Source: Bacillota bacterium
GTDB lineage: Bacteria; Bacillota; Clostridia; Oscillospirales; Ethanoligenentaceae
Length of the DNA stretch: 64,000 nt
Assembly: GCA_023391835.1 (NCBI GenBank)
Contig: JAEWAE010000039.1
Coordinates: 1 to 64,000, forward strand
Direction of reading: 5' to 3'
Shown: piece after piece, positions 27,301 through 34,196 of the stretch
How positions within the stretch are numbered: position 1 is the first letter of the stretch
How the letters are laid out: every line of letters starts with the position of its first letter
Translations under genes and position numbers: made by a program
The notes under the pieces: generated by a model
What the model was told of the DNA's origin: nothing
Databases searched by the model: none
Seen by the model: the letters and a program-made list of their open reading frames with translations, nothing else

Positions 27301-27392
27301 AGGGATTTTACTATTACCACCCGATGCCCGCCGCAGAGGCGGAACGGGTGCTGGCGGCAGGCATACCCGATTCGGGAATCAATCTGGCCTGA
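24306..27392 (+). CDS. Membrane GGDEF-EAL protein 2 (paralogue)
   Basis: 1028 aa, same plan as the preceding gene: about 12 helices, a GAF-like domain, GGDEF at about 674 and EAL at about 801. GGDEF (RVGGDEFVL), LEALLRW, DDFGTGYSS and AEGVET are intact. The four residues in the inhibitory-site position are DRWD rather than RxxD, so product inhibition may be lost. The membrane sensor and GAF regions have diverged far more than the catalytic ones, which suggests duplication followed by a change of input signal. It probably shares a transcript with its neighbour and converges on the deacetylase gene, 18 bp away. Confidence 0.93.
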   Translation: MIGISLPIAILLLSVGTASVACTLYADRADSVRDVNRLMYAMGLSLLLWNFGLALRVTAASRAVAVAASHIAPLGYGALFGFLLHYVLALTGCRRALHRWWVYPLIYLPGAVTILGLSVLPFFGLFPYRLEKTWMGWVNATENIWLWFYYLYYAVYLGIISWLLIRWGRRCRKIDTRRQARALLNSILAMAALGSLTDVVPALFGLQLPGLASAFAVLPVYSISYSVKTFHFMKPAVLKPSERILKNETHDRRVYRLLSIGFCAGSGLTLLSRGRMIPYAVPGGPFVFSFVMALSGGLILVFSRLPIDERFRELLVSFVFAFFIPCATLIFDWSGNVTMWTLLFLIWIPGILFNRGILLRAMLVASFQAQLVAMGMAATGRAHIGPFDYLIQAGILLLAACVCFFINFLYRSRLRENDRHTASQTLVTEISHSLLLADEADWDASVHRILTDSGRFFGCDQAYLVISQPGSPVFVGCWRGKSLSPERGVLDANRNAFFSAVWRLMENHPMVAVWRESARTDSCAGLDVCLRQMHIRSLAAAPICPDGRMAGFLCFGSADTTRSWKGQETCVAILADMIADTFAKMRSNRRIRHAAYHDRLTGLPNRMRLRERLDHALHIAGDSGQTLAVVFFDVDSFKSVNDSMGHEQGDRLLQQMALRLTGQADRWDTVARVGGDEFVLVHPITGEESISRRIERIMSAVRQPVMLENQEFFVTVSAGVALYPRDGTSAEELLANADGAMYQAKSSGRNQCVFCSPHMRDQLAGRMRLTAQLYTAQAKDQLEVYYQPQVNLATHRIVGLEALLRWNLPGRGMIDPAEFIPLAEQTGLILPMGAWVLENACRQCRRWMDKGLPPVRMSVNVSLQQLRSACFPEQVVEILRRTGMPPDRLELEVTESVATGGSADIPQYMARLKKLGVAISIDDFGTGYSSLSRLKLLPVDRLKLDIQFVHGIERNEKDRAITKVIISLAKSLHLRITAEGVETAAQLAFLNERLCDEVQGFYYYHPMPAAEAERVLAAGIPDSGINLA

Positions 27393-27410
27393 GGCCACCC
27401 GCCGCCGGCA

Positions 27411-28376
27411 CTACCGGGTGGCCACTGACTGCCCTCTTTTGCGGGAAAGCACCGGGCTCTGCGTGACCGATTTCATGTTGAGCGCCAGAGTGGAAAAGGC
27501 GTACCCTTTCGCCTTGAGCTGCTGGATGACGATGGGCAGCGCGCTGACCGTGACGGCATACCGGTCGTGCATGAGGATGATGGGGTGCTCGTTGGTGCCG
27601 ATATCTTTCATGATTTTGTCGGCAAACGCCTGCCCCGTGGCCGGGCGCGGGGTGTCGGCATCCTCGCCGCCGGCCGTCCAGTCAAAGGGCTTGACGCCCA
27701 GCTGCTCGACATAATTTACAAGTGTCGGCATTATGGGAGTGTTGCCGTGGTATTTGAGAGATATGGTGTTGCCCACGCCGCCCGGGAACCGGCAGATGGT
27801 GGGGGCGGTGCCAGTGACGGACGTGATAATCTGGCGCATGGTGGTAAAATCACTCTCAAAATTCTGCTCGTTTGCATAGATGTAGGAATAATTATGGGTC
27901 CAGGAATGGACGCCGATGGCCATGCCGGCGGCCGACTCCTGCTGCAGCCAGGTGCGTTTCGCCTGGGAGTCTTCGCTCATGAAGGCGATGAAAAAGGTGG
28001 CCTTGACACCGTTTTGGCTGAGTACGCTGAGCACCTGCGGTGTGTACTGGGTCGGCCCGTCATCAAACGTCAGATAGGCGATTTTTTCGCCCGCCGGAGG
28101 AGACACACCCACCGGTACGCCGCCGACCGCGCTGGCGGTTTGGGAGGAAACGGCGTGTTCCTGGCTGCTGCTGTTTGCACGGGAAACCGCGGTGGTGCCC
28201 GGTCGGCGGGCGGTCTGCGGCTGCCGCGACTGGATCAGCCGCACGCCGGCAAAAACGCCGCCCCCCAGGATCAGCAGCGCCAGCACGCCCATCGGGATTA
28301 CGCGGCTCCAGCGCAGGCGCCGCCCATTCAGGCGCGGCCCCCGGTATTTTTGGGAAGGATGAAATGACGGAGTCAT
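27411..28376 (-). CDS. Membrane-anchored polysaccharide deacetylase (NodB domain)
   Basis: 321 aa. A signal anchor at residues 27-48 is followed by a Ser/Thr/Gln-rich linker and a NodB/CE4 domain from about residue 98. The metal-dependent motifs are present: TFDDGP near residue 103, HSWTHNYS near 157 (two His ligands), RFPGG near 193 and MHDRY near 272. CE4 enzymes remove N-acetyl groups from peptidoglycan or polysaccharide outside the cell. AAGGAG lies 8 nt before the ATG, and a consensus promoter lies about 160 bp upstream. Confidence 0.9.
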   Translation of the reverse strand: MTPSFHPSQKYRGPRLNGRRLRWSRVIPMGVLALLILGGGVFAGVRLIQSRQPQTARRPGTTAVSRANSSSQEHAVSSQTASAVGGVPVGVSPPAGEKIAYLTFDDGPTQYTPQVLSVLSQNGVKATFFIAFMSEDSQAKRTWLQQESAAGMAIGVHSWTHNYSYIYANEQNFESDFTTMRQIITSVTGTAPTICRFPGGVGNTISLKYHGNTPIMPTLVNYVEQLGVKPFDWTAGGEDADTPRPATGQAFADKIMKDIGTNEHPIILMHDRYAVTVSALPIVIQQLKAKGYAFSTLALNMKSVTQSPVLSRKRGQSVATR

Positions 28377-28544
28377 GTATGGTTCTCCTTTTTTGGCCCG
28401 CAGCCGGAATCCGGTCGCTTTTTAAAGCCCGTATGTTAGTTTCCCCGGGTTCCAGCCGGTAATTTTGGCAATTTGCAGCCGAAAAGCGGCGGCGCAGCCC
28501 GTCTGGAGGAACAACTGCGAATCACTATCATTTGGATATGCTTC

Positions 28545-28573
28545 ACTATAGCCCGGAACCCTCGCCCTGTCAA
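28545..28573 (-). promoter_or_regulatory. Promoter of the deacetylase gene
   Basis: On the minus strand TTGACA (28573-28568), 17-nt spacer, TATAGT (28550-28545). The leader would be about 160 nt. Confidence 0.7.
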
Positions 28574-28599
28574 GCACAAGTGAGTGGGAAGGACCCGTG

Positions 28600-28932
28600 T
28601 CATGGCTCCCGTGTTTGCTCCTCCTTTTCCATCAAGCGGACGATGTGCTCGATCCGTCTGGCGGTCGACTCGATTTTCAGCGTATTGTGTTCGATCTGGT
28701 CGATCATATGTTCCTGCCGGTCGCCGATGATATTCTGCCCGGTCTGGATGACGGCCAGCAGCACCAGCTGCAGGAAGGTTTGCGCAATCCATGATACGAT
28801 CGTCAGCACGTTGTGTGAGGCAATGGCGGAGGGCAGGGAAATCAGTGTCAGCGCGGTGAAAAGATACGCGCACCACATCGTTCCCACGGCGTTGGTGATT
28901 TTTACGGCAAGCCATTCGTTGATTCGTTTCAT
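28600..28932 (-). CDS. Small two-helix membrane protein (DUF1003-like plan)
   Basis: 110 aa. It opens with RINEWLAVKITNAVGTMW, has two hydrophobic helices (about 16-38 and 48-72), then GQNIIGDRQEHMID and a long charged helix. The order of an amphipathic start, two helices and a QNxxxxxRQ motif resembles DUF1003-type or low-affinity-iron-permease-like proteins; the match is by eye and weak. The ATG at 28932 is preferred over an upstream TTG with no ribosome site. Its transcript would continue towards the deacetylase. Confidence 0.6.
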   Translation of the reverse strand: MKRINEWLAVKITNAVGTMWCAYLFTALTLISLPSAIASHNVLTIVSWIAQTFLQLVLLAVIQTGQNIIGDRQEHMIDQIEHNTLKIESTARRIEHIVRLMEKEEQTREP

Positions 28933-29257
28933 ATCGATCCCGCTTTCAATTTTTTGCAAAAAATTTTGAAAAAGACTGACACATTCCGAAGTATTTCAAC
29001 TTTCCGTCAAAGACGGGCGGTCGAAGCGGTAAGTTTCCCGGTCTGCGATGGGGTCGCTGTCATTATAGGGCCGGCGTGGAATGCACGTCAACGGCGGCGC
29101 TGCATCCTGCCTTTGGCGGCAGAGCCCAAAACCACTGAAAAACGACAACTGGCAGGCACGATTTGCCGGTGCTTCGACGGCACGCGTAGAAACGCCGGTT
29201 TTCGGCCGGGAGGAAATTTGCCGCAAAAAATGCGTTTCATTTGCCATCCCAATTGGT
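28933..29257. other. Intergenic region between divergent genes
   Basis: About 325 bp between the 110-aa protein and the TauE promoter. It is AT-rich at 28940-29010 and otherwise unremarkable. The open frames across it show no family resemblance or ribosome sites. No RNA gene is recognised. Confidence 0.5.
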
Positions 29258-29286
29258 TTGCATTCCCATGCATAATTCGGTATAAT
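29258..29286 (+). promoter_or_regulatory. Promoter of the TauE-like permease gene
   Basis: TTGCAT (29258-29263), 17-nt spacer, TATAAT (29281-29286), about 65 bp before the permease start. Confidence 0.65.
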
Positions 29287-29350
29287 TTGATTCATTGGCG
29301 AACTTAATACGTGGCGGCTGACGCCGGATGCGGCGGGCCGTACCGGAAGG

Positions 29351-30142
29351 ATGACGGACATTTTGTGGTGGCGTTATCTCTGTGTGCTTTTCCCGGCGGG
29401 AATACTGGCAGGCATCACCAGCGCAGTCGCCGGTCTTGCCTCACTCATTTCATATCCGGCTCTGCTCGCGGTGGGCATACCGCCGGTGCTGGCCAACGTC
29501 ACAAACACGACCGCCCTGGTGTTTACCGGGGTGGGGTCGGCCGCGGCTTCCCGGCGTGAGCTGCGCGGCCATATGCGGGAACTGCTTGAGCTGCTGCCGC
29601 TCACTGTCGTGGGCAGCCTGTGCGGCGGAGCCCTGCTGCTGGCGGCCCCGGCGTCCTCGTTTGAGCATATCGTGCCCTTTTTCATCCTCGGCGCGGCTAT
29701 CCTGATCCTGCATCCCGAGATGCTCCATCTGCGCGCCCCCGACGGGGAGGACAATGCCCACCGCCTCCGTGCCCGGGTCATGCGGATCGCGTTTGCCGCT
29801 GCCGTTTTCCTGGTGGGGGCCTATACCGGCTATTTCGGCGCGGCGGGCGGTGTGATCATGCTCGCGCTGCTGGCGGCGACCAGCAAGGCGGAGTTTGCGG
29901 AATATAACGCCCTGCGCAACGTGTCGCTGGGCGCGTCGAATCTGGTGGCCACCATCCTGTTTATTTTCCGCGCCCACATTTACTGGCTCGCGGCCGCGCC
30001 GTTGGCCGTTGGCTTTTTCGTGGGCGGCTATATCGGGCCGCTGATCGTGCGCCGCGCCCCCGCCAGGCTCCTGCGCATTCTCATTGCCGTCGGGGCCACG
30101 GGGCTGGCGGTCTATCTGTTTATTCGTACATATTTTGGCTGA
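29351..30142 (+). CDS. TauE/SafE-family sulfite exporter-like permease
   Basis: 263-aa membrane protein with about eight helices arranged as two repeats. The family signatures are AGITSAVAGLASLISYPALL near residue 19 and the second-half YFGAAGGVIMLALLAATSK near residue 157. The family moves sulfite, sulfoacetate and related organosulfur anions, but most members are uncharacterised. The start is uncertain: GGAAGG abuts the ATG at 29351, and a TTG at 29363 has better spacing. The next gene, a methionine-sulfoxide reductase, begins 50 bp after its stop, so a sulfur-related unit is possible. Confidence 0.85.
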   Translation: MTDILWWRYLCVLFPAGILAGITSAVAGLASLISYPALLAVGIPPVLANVTNTTALVFTGVGSAAASRRELRGHMRELLELLPLTVVGSLCGGALLLAAPASSFEHIVPFFILGAAILILHPEMLHLRAPDGEDNAHRLRARVMRIAFAAAVFLVGAYTGYFGAAGGVIMLALLAATSKAEFAEYNALRNVSLGASNLVATILFIFRAHIYWLAAAPLAVGFFVGGYIGPLIVRRAPARLLRILIAVGATGLAVYLFIRTYFG

Positions 30143-30189
30143 TGCGCCCGTACCGGCGCTTGCCTATATTATGGCAGGAGGCGATTGCA

Positions 30190-30705
30190 TTGCCGGAAGA
30201 AATTTTTCACGGCGCCAATTCCGCGGGGAATCCCGCGCGCCCGGCAGCCGTCTGTTACCCCGCGCTCTATCGACAGATGGAAAGCCTTCTGGAGGGAGAG
30301 ACCGACTGGGTGGCAAATCTGTCGAACGCCGCGGCGCTGCTGTACAGCACGCTGCCCGCGATCAACTGGGCGGGTTTTTACCGCCTCAGGGGCGGGGAAC
30401 TGCTGGTGGGCCCGTTTCAGGGCCTGCCGGCCTGTGTGCATATCCCGGTGGGGCGCGGGGTGTGCGGCACGGCCGTGGCACAGGACGCGACGCAGTGTGT
30501 GTCGGATGTGCACCGCTTCCCGGGGCATATCGCCTGCGATGCCCGTTCCGCGGCCGAGCTTGTAATCCCGCTGCACGACCGCGGCCGGATTGTGGGCGTG
30601 CTGGATATCGACAGCCCCGTGCCCGGCCGTTTCGACGCTGCCGAGGCAGCGGAGCTGGAGCGGATCGCCGCCCGGATCGGCTCCGGATGCCGCTGGCCCG
30701 ACTAA
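30190..30705 (+). CDS. msrC: Free methionine-(R)-sulfoxide reductase (GAF domain)
   Basis: 171 aa, close to the usual length of fRMsr. The GAF-fold signature NWAGFYRL and the three redox Cys in QGLPACVHIPVGRGVCGT and FPGHIACDARS are all present, as is the DVHRFPGH block. The enzyme reduces free methionine-R-sulfoxide using thioredoxin. The start is best placed at the TTG at 30190, which has AGGAGG 8 nt upstream; the longer frame from ATG 30142 overlaps the previous stop but has no ribosome site and adds non-conserved residues. Known members also carry the name YebR in E. coli. Confidence 0.9.
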   Translation: MPEEIFHGANSAGNPARPAAVCYPALYRQMESLLEGETDWVANLSNAAALLYSTLPAINWAGFYRLRGGELLVGPFQGLPACVHIPVGRGVCGTAVAQDATQCVSDVHRFPGHIACDARSAAELVIPLHDRGRIVGVLDIDSPVPGRFDAAEAAELERIAARIGSGCRWPD

Positions 30706-30721
30706 GAGGTGCAGATACGAC

Positions 30722-30751
30722 AAGGCCCATGCCGCGCGCGGCATGGGCCTT
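30722..30751. terminator. Perfect 30-bp palindrome between convergent genes
   Basis: AAGGCCCATGCCGCG and its exact reverse complement with no spacer. Very GC-rich; T-runs are minimal (TT on each side), so termination in both directions is plausible but not certain. Confidence 0.6.
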
Positions 30752-30810
30752 TATGTATTTCAGAGCCCGCTCCGTTTATAGGAACCTGTGGCCGCTGAAT
30801 CCATGCGGTC

Positions 30811-31548
30811 TCATCCGGCCTGCCGCCACAGATCCAGCATCCGGCGGTTGGCCGCACTGTTGAGCCGGCTGGCGGCACGGAATTCCGAAGGACCGCCGTA
30901 CCGCGCCGGGAATTCCCCGCACACGTCCATCCCCAGCAACGGGCGGCCCGCCGTCAGAGCCGTAAATACCTGCACGAAATCTTCCATGTTCCAAGTGCCC
31001 TGATTCCAATTGGTGCGGGCCGTCTGCCGGCCGAAAATATCCTTATCCACCGACACATACGCGGGGTAGCGCACTGCACCGATAAGCTGTCGGCCCACGG
31101 CGGCCGCACACGGCACGGTCAGCCATTTCTGGCGGGCCGGCAATCCGGGCAAAGCGCCGGCTGTTGCGCCGACCCAGACGATCTGCCGCAGGTTAGGCAG
31201 CGTGCGGAGCGCTTCCCGCACCCAGCTGCCGCAGGTGAGCATCCGACCAAAAGCGGGCACCTGGGCATCGCTGTGGTGGTCAAAGAGCAGCAGCGTAAAA
31301 TCCCGCCGGATGCGTTCCAGCAACAGCAGGCATAAATAGTGGTAGTTCCCGGAGCCGAAAAAGCAGACGGCCGGCTCGGTAACCTGGTCGAGCCACCGGC
31401 TGACAGCCTGTCGGGCGCGGGGGGAGCAGTAGGCGCCGACGCCGTGCATGAAACCGTGCCGCAGCCAGCGGCATCCGCCGGGCGTATAAAAATCCTGAGC
31501 CGGATACACTTCGTCAAAATCCAGCAAAACCGGCGCGTCGGTTTTCAT
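30811..31548 (-). CDS. Arginase/agmatinase-like protein lacking the first metal motif
   Basis: 245 aa with the ureohydrolase fold order. A metal motif FDHHSDAQ near residue 88 stands in for the usual DAHxD, and SVDKDIFG near residue 165 for SxDxDxxDP. The GGDHS motif expected first is replaced by FGSGNYHYL, so one or both Mn ligands there are missing. The reaction may therefore differ from arginine or agmatine hydrolysis. AGGAGG lies 11 nt before ATG 31548; a GTG at 31557 is too close to it. It stands alone between hairpins. Confidence 0.72.
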   Translation of the reverse strand: MKTDAPVLLDFDEVYPAQDFYTPGGCRWLRHGFMHGVGAYCSPRARQAVSRWLDQVTEPAVCFFGSGNYHYLCLLLLERIRRDFTLLLFDHHSDAQVPAFGRMLTCGSWVREALRTLPNLRQIVWVGATAGALPGLPARQKWLTVPCAAAVGRQLIGAVRYPAYVSVDKDIFGRQTARTNWNQGTWNMEDFVQVFTALTAGRPLLGMDVCGEFPARYGGPSEFRAASRLNSAANRRMLDLWRQAG

Positions 31549-31602
31549 TTTAGCCACAGCCTCCTGTTCTTCGGACGGCTAAACGCATGAAATATATGAG
31601 AG

Positions 31603-31644
31603 AAAGCCCATGGACGGCCGTAGCGAGCAATCCATGGGCTTTTT
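31603..31644. terminator. Terminator upstream of the arginase-like gene
   Basis: AAAGCCCATGGA (31603-31614) pairs with TCCATGGGCTTT (31631-31642), followed by T on the plus strand and TTTCTCTC on the minus strand. It would end the minus-strand 77-aa gene. Confidence 0.75.
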
Positions 31645-31719
31645 GCTTGTGGGGCCATCGTAGGCTGCGGTACACCCGAAGGGGCAAATATGTATGACAG
31701 GAAAAGTGGGCGAAGAAAT

Positions 31720-31953
31720 CTACCCTTTTTTCGGATCGGAGGCGTTGGCCGTATTATCCGATGCGGCAGTGTTGCCGGATTTATTTGAAAGAGATTCGTT
31801 GATCGCGGCAATCGACAGCATAGAAGAGCCCACAAGCACCAGCAGATTTCCCCAGATGTTTTGCCCCTCAATGGTCAATTCTTTACTAATAGCAGTTGCA
31901 ATCGCATTGGCTATCGTACTTGCCTCTCCGCTAATTGGAAAGAACTGCCGCAT
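31720..31953 (-). CDS. Small clostridial-type hypothetical protein
   Basis: 77 aa: a helical first part (SGEASTIANAIATAISKEL), a central hydrophobic helix (GNLLVLVGSSMLSIAAI) and a polar Ser/Asn-rich tail. AGGAGGGG lies 7 nt before the ATG. The layout (short repeats of xANxIAxxIS followed by LLVxLGDSLxxIAA) resembles small DUF6774-type proteins of Clostridia, by eye only. Function unknown. Confidence 0.6.
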   Translation of the reverse strand: MRQFFPISGEASTIANAIATAISKELTIEGQNIWGNLLVLVGSSMLSIAAINESLSNKSGNTAASDNTANASDPKKG

Positions 31954-32017
31954 GCAAAGCCCCTCCTGAGCAGCAGAGTGTAGACCCTATAGCAGTATAT
32001 GCCTGTACAGGCCCGAA

Positions 32018-32060
32018 AGCGCCTGCGCATTTCAGCGTACACATCGGCGGCGCTTTTTTT
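32018..32060 (-). terminator. Weak hairpin after the cold-shock gene
   Basis: AAAGCGCC (32018-32025) faces GGCGCTTT (32049-32056) across a 23-nt loop. The T-run is strong only on the plus strand. Confidence 0.35.
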
Positions 32061-32269
32061 TACCCTTGCTTGGATGGGGACGCAGGCTTTACATTCGACG
32101 CGCAGGGGCGACCGTTTCTTGAATTCACCACTTCATCGTATTCGACTTCTTGCTCAACGGAAAACAGGCTTGGGTTATCCGTGTCAAAAAAGAGTCGATT
32201 CCCGCCTGCCGGGGAAGCTATGAAGCCAAAACCCATCTTATCGTTATACCAGGTGATTTTACCATTCAT
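32060..32269 (-). CDS. Cold-shock-domain protein (CspA-like)
   Basis: 69-aa OB-fold nucleic-acid-binding protein. The start NGKITWYNDKMGFGFIAS carries the RNP1-like motif KMGFGFI, and LFFDTD corresponds to the RNP2 region (usually VFVHxS), here diverged. CspA-family proteins melt mRNA structure. GGAGA lies about 8 nt before the ATG. The diverged RNP2 suggests a specialised rather than a housekeeping member. Confidence 0.78.
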   Translation of the reverse strand: MNGKITWYNDKMGFGFIASPAGGNRLFFDTDNPSLFSVEQEVEYDEVVNSRNGRPCASNVKPASPSKQG

Positions 32270-32509
32270 GAGATCATCTCCAACCCAAGTATAACAATTT
32301 CAGGCTTTTGACGCAAAAGAAATATTTCCCAGCCGAACCGCGAGCGTTGTGGTCACCGCAGAAATTCCACCGGGCTATCGGCATATGATACGGGCCTGTG
32401 CCGTCGGTATTCCGCATGCCAATGCTTACGTGAGTGGCTGACCGTCTGGGCAAAATTGAGGCAAGCCCGCAAAGCTGTGCATAGGATAATATAAAAGTAG
32501 GTGGGCTAT

Positions 32510-33106
32510 GTGCATTGGTTGTCTATATTGTTATTCGGTTTTTCCGCAAACGTCGATAATTTTACGGTCGGTGTCGCATATGGCATAAGAAAGATCAAAA
32601 TTGGCATCGTGCAAAATCTGCTGATCGCAGCGATTACGGCTGCCGGTACATACCTGTCGATGTCGGTTGGGGTGGCAGTAAGTAAAATTTTCAGCGCCAA
32701 AGAGTCGAATGTGATTGGAAGTATTATACTTATCCTGATTGGCATATGGATTTTGAAGGATTGCTTTCTTGGGAAAAAAGCGAATGCCTCGTGGAAAAAT
32801 TCGCCAAAACTTCTGGATAACCCCGAAAGAGTGGACAAAGATCGGTCGGGGGATATAAGCATACGTGAATCCCTCGCACTTGCTGCCGCTTTGTCTGTAA
32901 ATAATCTTGGATTGGGGCTTGGTGCAAGCATCACGGGGCTAAACGTATTTGCAACGGTCGCATGTGTGTTCGTATTCAGCTTTATGATGATCGTATTTGG
33001 GTGTATGGTAGGGAACGGCTGGCTTTCGAAACTGGCGGGGAAATACGCGGTCCCGCTATCCGGAGGTATAATTCTGCTCATTGGAATTTATGAGCTGTTT
33101 ATATGA
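32510..33106 (+). CDS. ytaF: Sporulation membrane protein YtaF-like (MntP family)
   Basis: 198-aa membrane protein with six predicted helices in two repeats, each carrying an Asp/Asn-containing helix (FSANVDNFTVGVAYGIRK and AALSVNNLGLGLGASITG). This pattern defines the MntP/YtaF family; YtaF homologues are found in spore formers and the function is unproven. AGGTGGG lies 5 nt before GTG 32510; a GTG at 32501 overlaps the ribosome site. The gene is visibly lower in GC than the rest of the window. Confidence 0.82.
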   Translation: MHWLSILLFGFSANVDNFTVGVAYGIRKIKIGIVQNLLIAAITAAGTYLSMSVGVAVSKIFSAKESNVIGSIILILIGIWILKDCFLGKKANASWKNSPKLLDNPERVDKDRSGDISIRESLALAAALSVNNLGLGLGASITGLNVFATVACVFVFSFMMIVFGCMVGNGWLSKLAGKYAVPLSGGIILLIGIYELFI

Positions 33107-33300
33107 GTGATCGGCTCGCGCTTTTCCGAAACGGTCATATGACACTTTGGCTTACCGCCATGACCCGGAGGGCTTATCTCATACCGACCCCTTCGGCTTT
33201 AAAGGAATACCATAAGACCCCGCCTTCCGACTTTATGCTGGCAGACGGGGTCATCATCAAAATCGTCAAGCATCGATAAAAATGTGCGATGGATATTTTA
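33107..33300 (+). pseudogene. Possible decayed gene remnant between ytaF and the tRNA cluster
   Basis: No intact gene. Two overlapping frames each read like protein: one gives YRHDPEGLSHTDPFGFKG then stop near 33215, the other PPSDFMLADGVIIKIVKHR ending at a TAA near 33279. That is what a frameshifted fragment would show, but chance cannot be excluded. No ribosome site was found. Confidence 0.25.
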
Positions 33301-33305
33301 CGGAC

Positions 33306-33354
33306 AAAAGGGAAACCGCCTATTCATGCCACGAATGGCTTGAATAGGCGGTTT
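33306..33354 (-). terminator. Terminator of the tRNA operon
   Basis: A 14-bp stem (33341-33354 with 33313-33326), followed on the minus strand by CCC and four T. Directly after the last tRNA. Confidence 0.85.
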
Positions 33355-33358
33355 GTTG

Positions 33359-33434
33359 TGGTGAGCCATCGGAGGCTCGAACTCCGGACACCTAGATTAA
33401 AAGTCTAGTGCTCTGCCAACTGAGCTAATGGCTC
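33359..33434 (-). tRNA. tRNA-Lys (TTT)
   Basis: 76 nt with encoded CCA. Acceptor GAGCCAT/ATGGCTC, anticodon arm CTAGAC-TTT-TAATCTAG and the T-loop GTTCGAG are all present. Last gene of the five-tRNA operon. Confidence 0.95.
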
Positions 33435-33580
33435 GCACAGCGCGCTTAGATATTATATCAATGAAGGAGGAATTTGTCAATGGTATTTGCAAATTTCGTC
33501 CTCCGTCGACCGAAAAATCGCAGCGCGAGCAAAAATGCAGCGGCGGTAAATCGGCTGGGCCGGTTTAACCGCCGCGTCGC

Positions 33581-33656
33581 TGGTTGGGATGGCAGGACTC
33601 GGACCTGCGAAATGACGGAGTCAAAGTCCGTTGCCTTACCACTTGGCTACATCCCA
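33581..33656 (-). tRNA. tRNA-Gln (TTG)
   Basis: 76 nt with encoded CCA. Acceptor TGGGATG/CATCCCA; anticodon loop CTTTGAC gives TTG. Fourth gene of the operon. Confidence 0.95.
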
Positions 33657-33698
33657 ATATGAAGAAAGCCACAGGCAGCAAATCCGCCTGCGGCTCTG

Positions 33699-33776
33699 TG
33701 GGGTGGGTAATCGGGCTCGAACCGACGACCTCCAGGGCCACAACCTGGCACTCTAACCTACTGAGCTATACCCACC
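33699..33776 (-). tRNA. tRNA-His (GTG)
   Basis: Includes the extra G-1 opposite discriminator C that marks tRNA-His, and an encoded CCA. The anticodon loop TTGTGGC gives GTG. Third gene of the operon. Confidence 0.95.
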
Positions 33777-33781
33777 ATATT

Positions 33782-33858
<77 letters not shown>

Positions 33859-33886
33859 AAACAGACGTGATTCTTCAGGCACGAGA

Positions 33887-33960
<74 letters not shown>

Positions 33961-33978
33961 TTATCAGCGACGACTGAG

Positions 33979-34007
33979 ATTATACCACAGCGGGGGAATA
34001 ATGTCAA
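33979..34007 (-). promoter_or_regulatory. Promoter of the tRNA operon
   Basis: On the minus strand TTGACA (34007-34002), 17-nt spacer, TATAAT (33984-33979): a perfect consensus, as expected for stable RNA. Confidence 0.92.
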
Positions 34008-34089
34008 TAACCAATTGACGTCCTGCTGCCGCCTTGGGCTCATTTGGGCGAGCCGTGTCGAAAAATGTCGAACCGGCGGGTTTCTATGA

Positions 34090-34118
34090 TTGCAAGACAG
34101 AGCGAATCCTTCTATAAT
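34090..34118 (+). promoter_or_regulatory. Promoter of the plus-strand type IV pilus operon
   Basis: TTGCAA (34090-34095), 17-nt spacer, TATAAT (34113-34118), about 75 bp before pilC. The same TTGCAA-17 spacing heads the minus-strand pilus operon at 45585-45613. Confidence 0.65.
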
Positions 34119-34196
34119 AAAAAAGCGTAAAAAACGGAAAGGGCCGCGCAAAACGGAGGCAATCGTGCCGATACTATTAAATAAGGGGATGAAGCC

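Noticed and set aside
28996..29361. 121-codon minus-strand frame upstream of the TauE-like gene
   Set aside because: No ribosome site, no hydrophobic or domain pattern, and it overlaps the TauE promoter.
33138..33275. 45-codon plus-strand ORF after ytaF
   Set aside because: No ribosome site; one of two competing frames in what looks like a decayed fragment.
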